64,000 nucleotides of DNA from Myotis daubentonii (lineage: Eukaryota > Chordata > Mammalia > Chiroptera > Vespertilionidae): the NCBI RefSeq assembly GCF_963259705.1, contig NC_081844.1, positions 31,977,341 through 32,041,340 of the forward strand. Reading direction: 5' to 3'. A program made the translations under genes and the position numbers. The notes beneath the pieces are model-generated. The model saw only the letters and a list, made by a program, of their open reading frames with translations. It did not search any database and was not told the DNA's origin. Below, piece by piece: positions 62,841-64,000 of this stretch. Numbering within the stretch: the stretch's first letter is position 1; the number at the start of each line of letters is the position of its first letter.

Positions 62841-64000
62841 ATTCCACATCCCGCGAACCGGACCCAGTCCGGGTTGGGTAATTGAGGCCAACGGGCCGCA
62901 AACCCCGCCTTCTGGGTGGGTGACGGTGGGGCTCCCGGCAGGGCAGACCTGACTTCCAGGTGTCACTGGCTCCTTCAACTAATAACAACAGGAAACATCA
63001 CTAAAAGTAGAGCCCGGCTTTTACTTAGCTGGGCTGCTCCTGCCACTTTTAAAACCACAACTCACCAATAACAACAAGAAAGAACACGTCTGATAATACA
63101 GGCACTGCGCTCAGCACTTTTACGTCGATAACTTACTGAATAGAAATAGGAATCGTGTTTGTTACATCAACAACCAGAAGTAACATTTTTGTCACACTTG
63201 CTGTGTTCAAAATATTTCAAAAGATATTGATGCATTTGGGCCAAGAACTCTATGGACATCATGTTTAAAACTCTCCAAAAATGTCCTAAGATTAAGACTA
63301 AGTCCTCTGTGCAGCCCCCAATGTCCTACACACCGGCCCCATTCCCCTCCCTCCCCTCCCCTCCTCCCTCTCTCCCCCTTGCTCACTTCCTCCAGCCACA
63401 GGGGCCTCCAGGCCTTTCTTCCAACACACCAGGCACCAACCTGCCCCAGGGACTCTGCACGAGCTGTGCCCTCTGCCTAGAATACCCTTCCCCCAAGGGT
63501 GCACGGCTTACTCCTTCAATCCCTCAAACTTTCTCTATCCATTCTATCTAAAATTGTTCAGCCACCATCACCTCATTTCTCAGGCTCCCCCCCCCATAAT
63601 ATTTATAACCCTTTAATGTAATCTAATTGTAATACGTTGTATATTTACATGTTACTGATAAAGTGCATAGTTCTTTCCAGGCACCTGGCTCTGTGCTAAG
63701 TTCTTGACATGCACAAACTCATTTAATCCACACAACAAACCCTGGGGGTGGTTACAAGTAAATAAAGAAGATACTCTTACACTACGAAAAAATACAATGA
63801 AAGAAACAGCTAAATGAGTGGAGGGAAGCCTTTAGGAGGCAAATTCAGGGAAGGCTGATGACAGAGCTTGGCTTTGAGCTGAGATAAGACTGGGGCAGCA
63901 AGTGCAAAGGCCCTGGGGCAGGAAGCATCCTGACAGGCTTGAGGAACTTCGAGGAGACTGTAACAGGGAAAGTGCCAGACTGAGCAAGGGTGTATGTGTT
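62841..64000. other. Upstream intergenic DNA of CELF5
   Basis: No gene is recognised. An L2 3' fragment (plus strand) lies at 63300-63560 (CAGGCACCAACCTGCCCCAG, CCTCTGCCTAGAATACCC). MIR/L2-like pieces are at 63080-63140, 63670-63760 (CTCTGTGCTAAGTTCTTGAC) and antisense L2 at 63890-63980 (GCAAGTGCAAAGGCCCTGGG). Confidence 0.65.

Noticed and set aside
62841..64000. Last exons of NCLN, the expected upstream neighbour in human
   Set aside because: No coding similarity; the only recognisable content is L2/MIR repeat.

Overview
The window is mammalian nuclear DNA, almost certainly from a vespertilionid (vesper) bat. The evidence is at least sixteen copies of the tRNA-derived VES SINE (both strands, several with intact target-site duplications), four HeliBat-type Helitrons (TC start, 3' hairpin, CTAG end), and young non-autonomous hAT and mariner copies. 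Rolling-circle Helitrons together with recent DNA transposons are the signature of that bat family. Older mammalian repeats (L1, L2, MIR, MER5A, MER20, MaLR-type LTRs) fill much of the rest.

One protein-coding gene is recognisable: CELF5 (Bruno-like 5), on the minus strand. All twelve coding exons are present, from the ATG at 62604 to the stop codon ending at 22302. Every boundary obeys GT-AG, every phase matches, and the exons add up to 1458 nt, or 485 codons plus a stop. The protein has the CELF plan: RRM1 and RRM2 near the N-terminus, a long divergent linker, and a C-terminal RRM3. The first exon lies in a CpG island at about 62350-62840. The 3' UTR appears to run about 3.2 kb, to a poly(A) signal at 19084-19089.

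Layout. 1-19064 is intergenic DNA downstream of CELF5: nested repeats, microsatellites, a tandem Helitron pair, and a hairpin plus CRE cluster near 11.25-11.38 kb. 19065-22301 is the 3' UTR. 22302-36311 holds exons 12 to 3, closely packed. 36312-46469 is intron 2 (10.2 kb), 46470-46552 exon 2, and 46553-62345 intron 1 (15.8 kb). 62346-62840 is exon 1, 5' UTR and promoter. 62841-64000 is upstream intergenic DNA with an L2 fragment.

No novel gene system is visible. The observations best worth checking are: (i) UG-rich tracts in the sense strand of introns 3 and 5, around the exons for RRM2, in a gene whose own family binds UG-rich RNA; (ii) a pair of RFX X-box motifs in intron 2 and an AT-rich block with a POU octamer in intron 1, both candidate enhancers; (iii) a 49-bp segment inside one Helitron that copies a site about 1 kb away; (iv) a head-to-tail Helitron pair sharing one junction. 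Repeat family names come from recalled consensus features, not from a database search.
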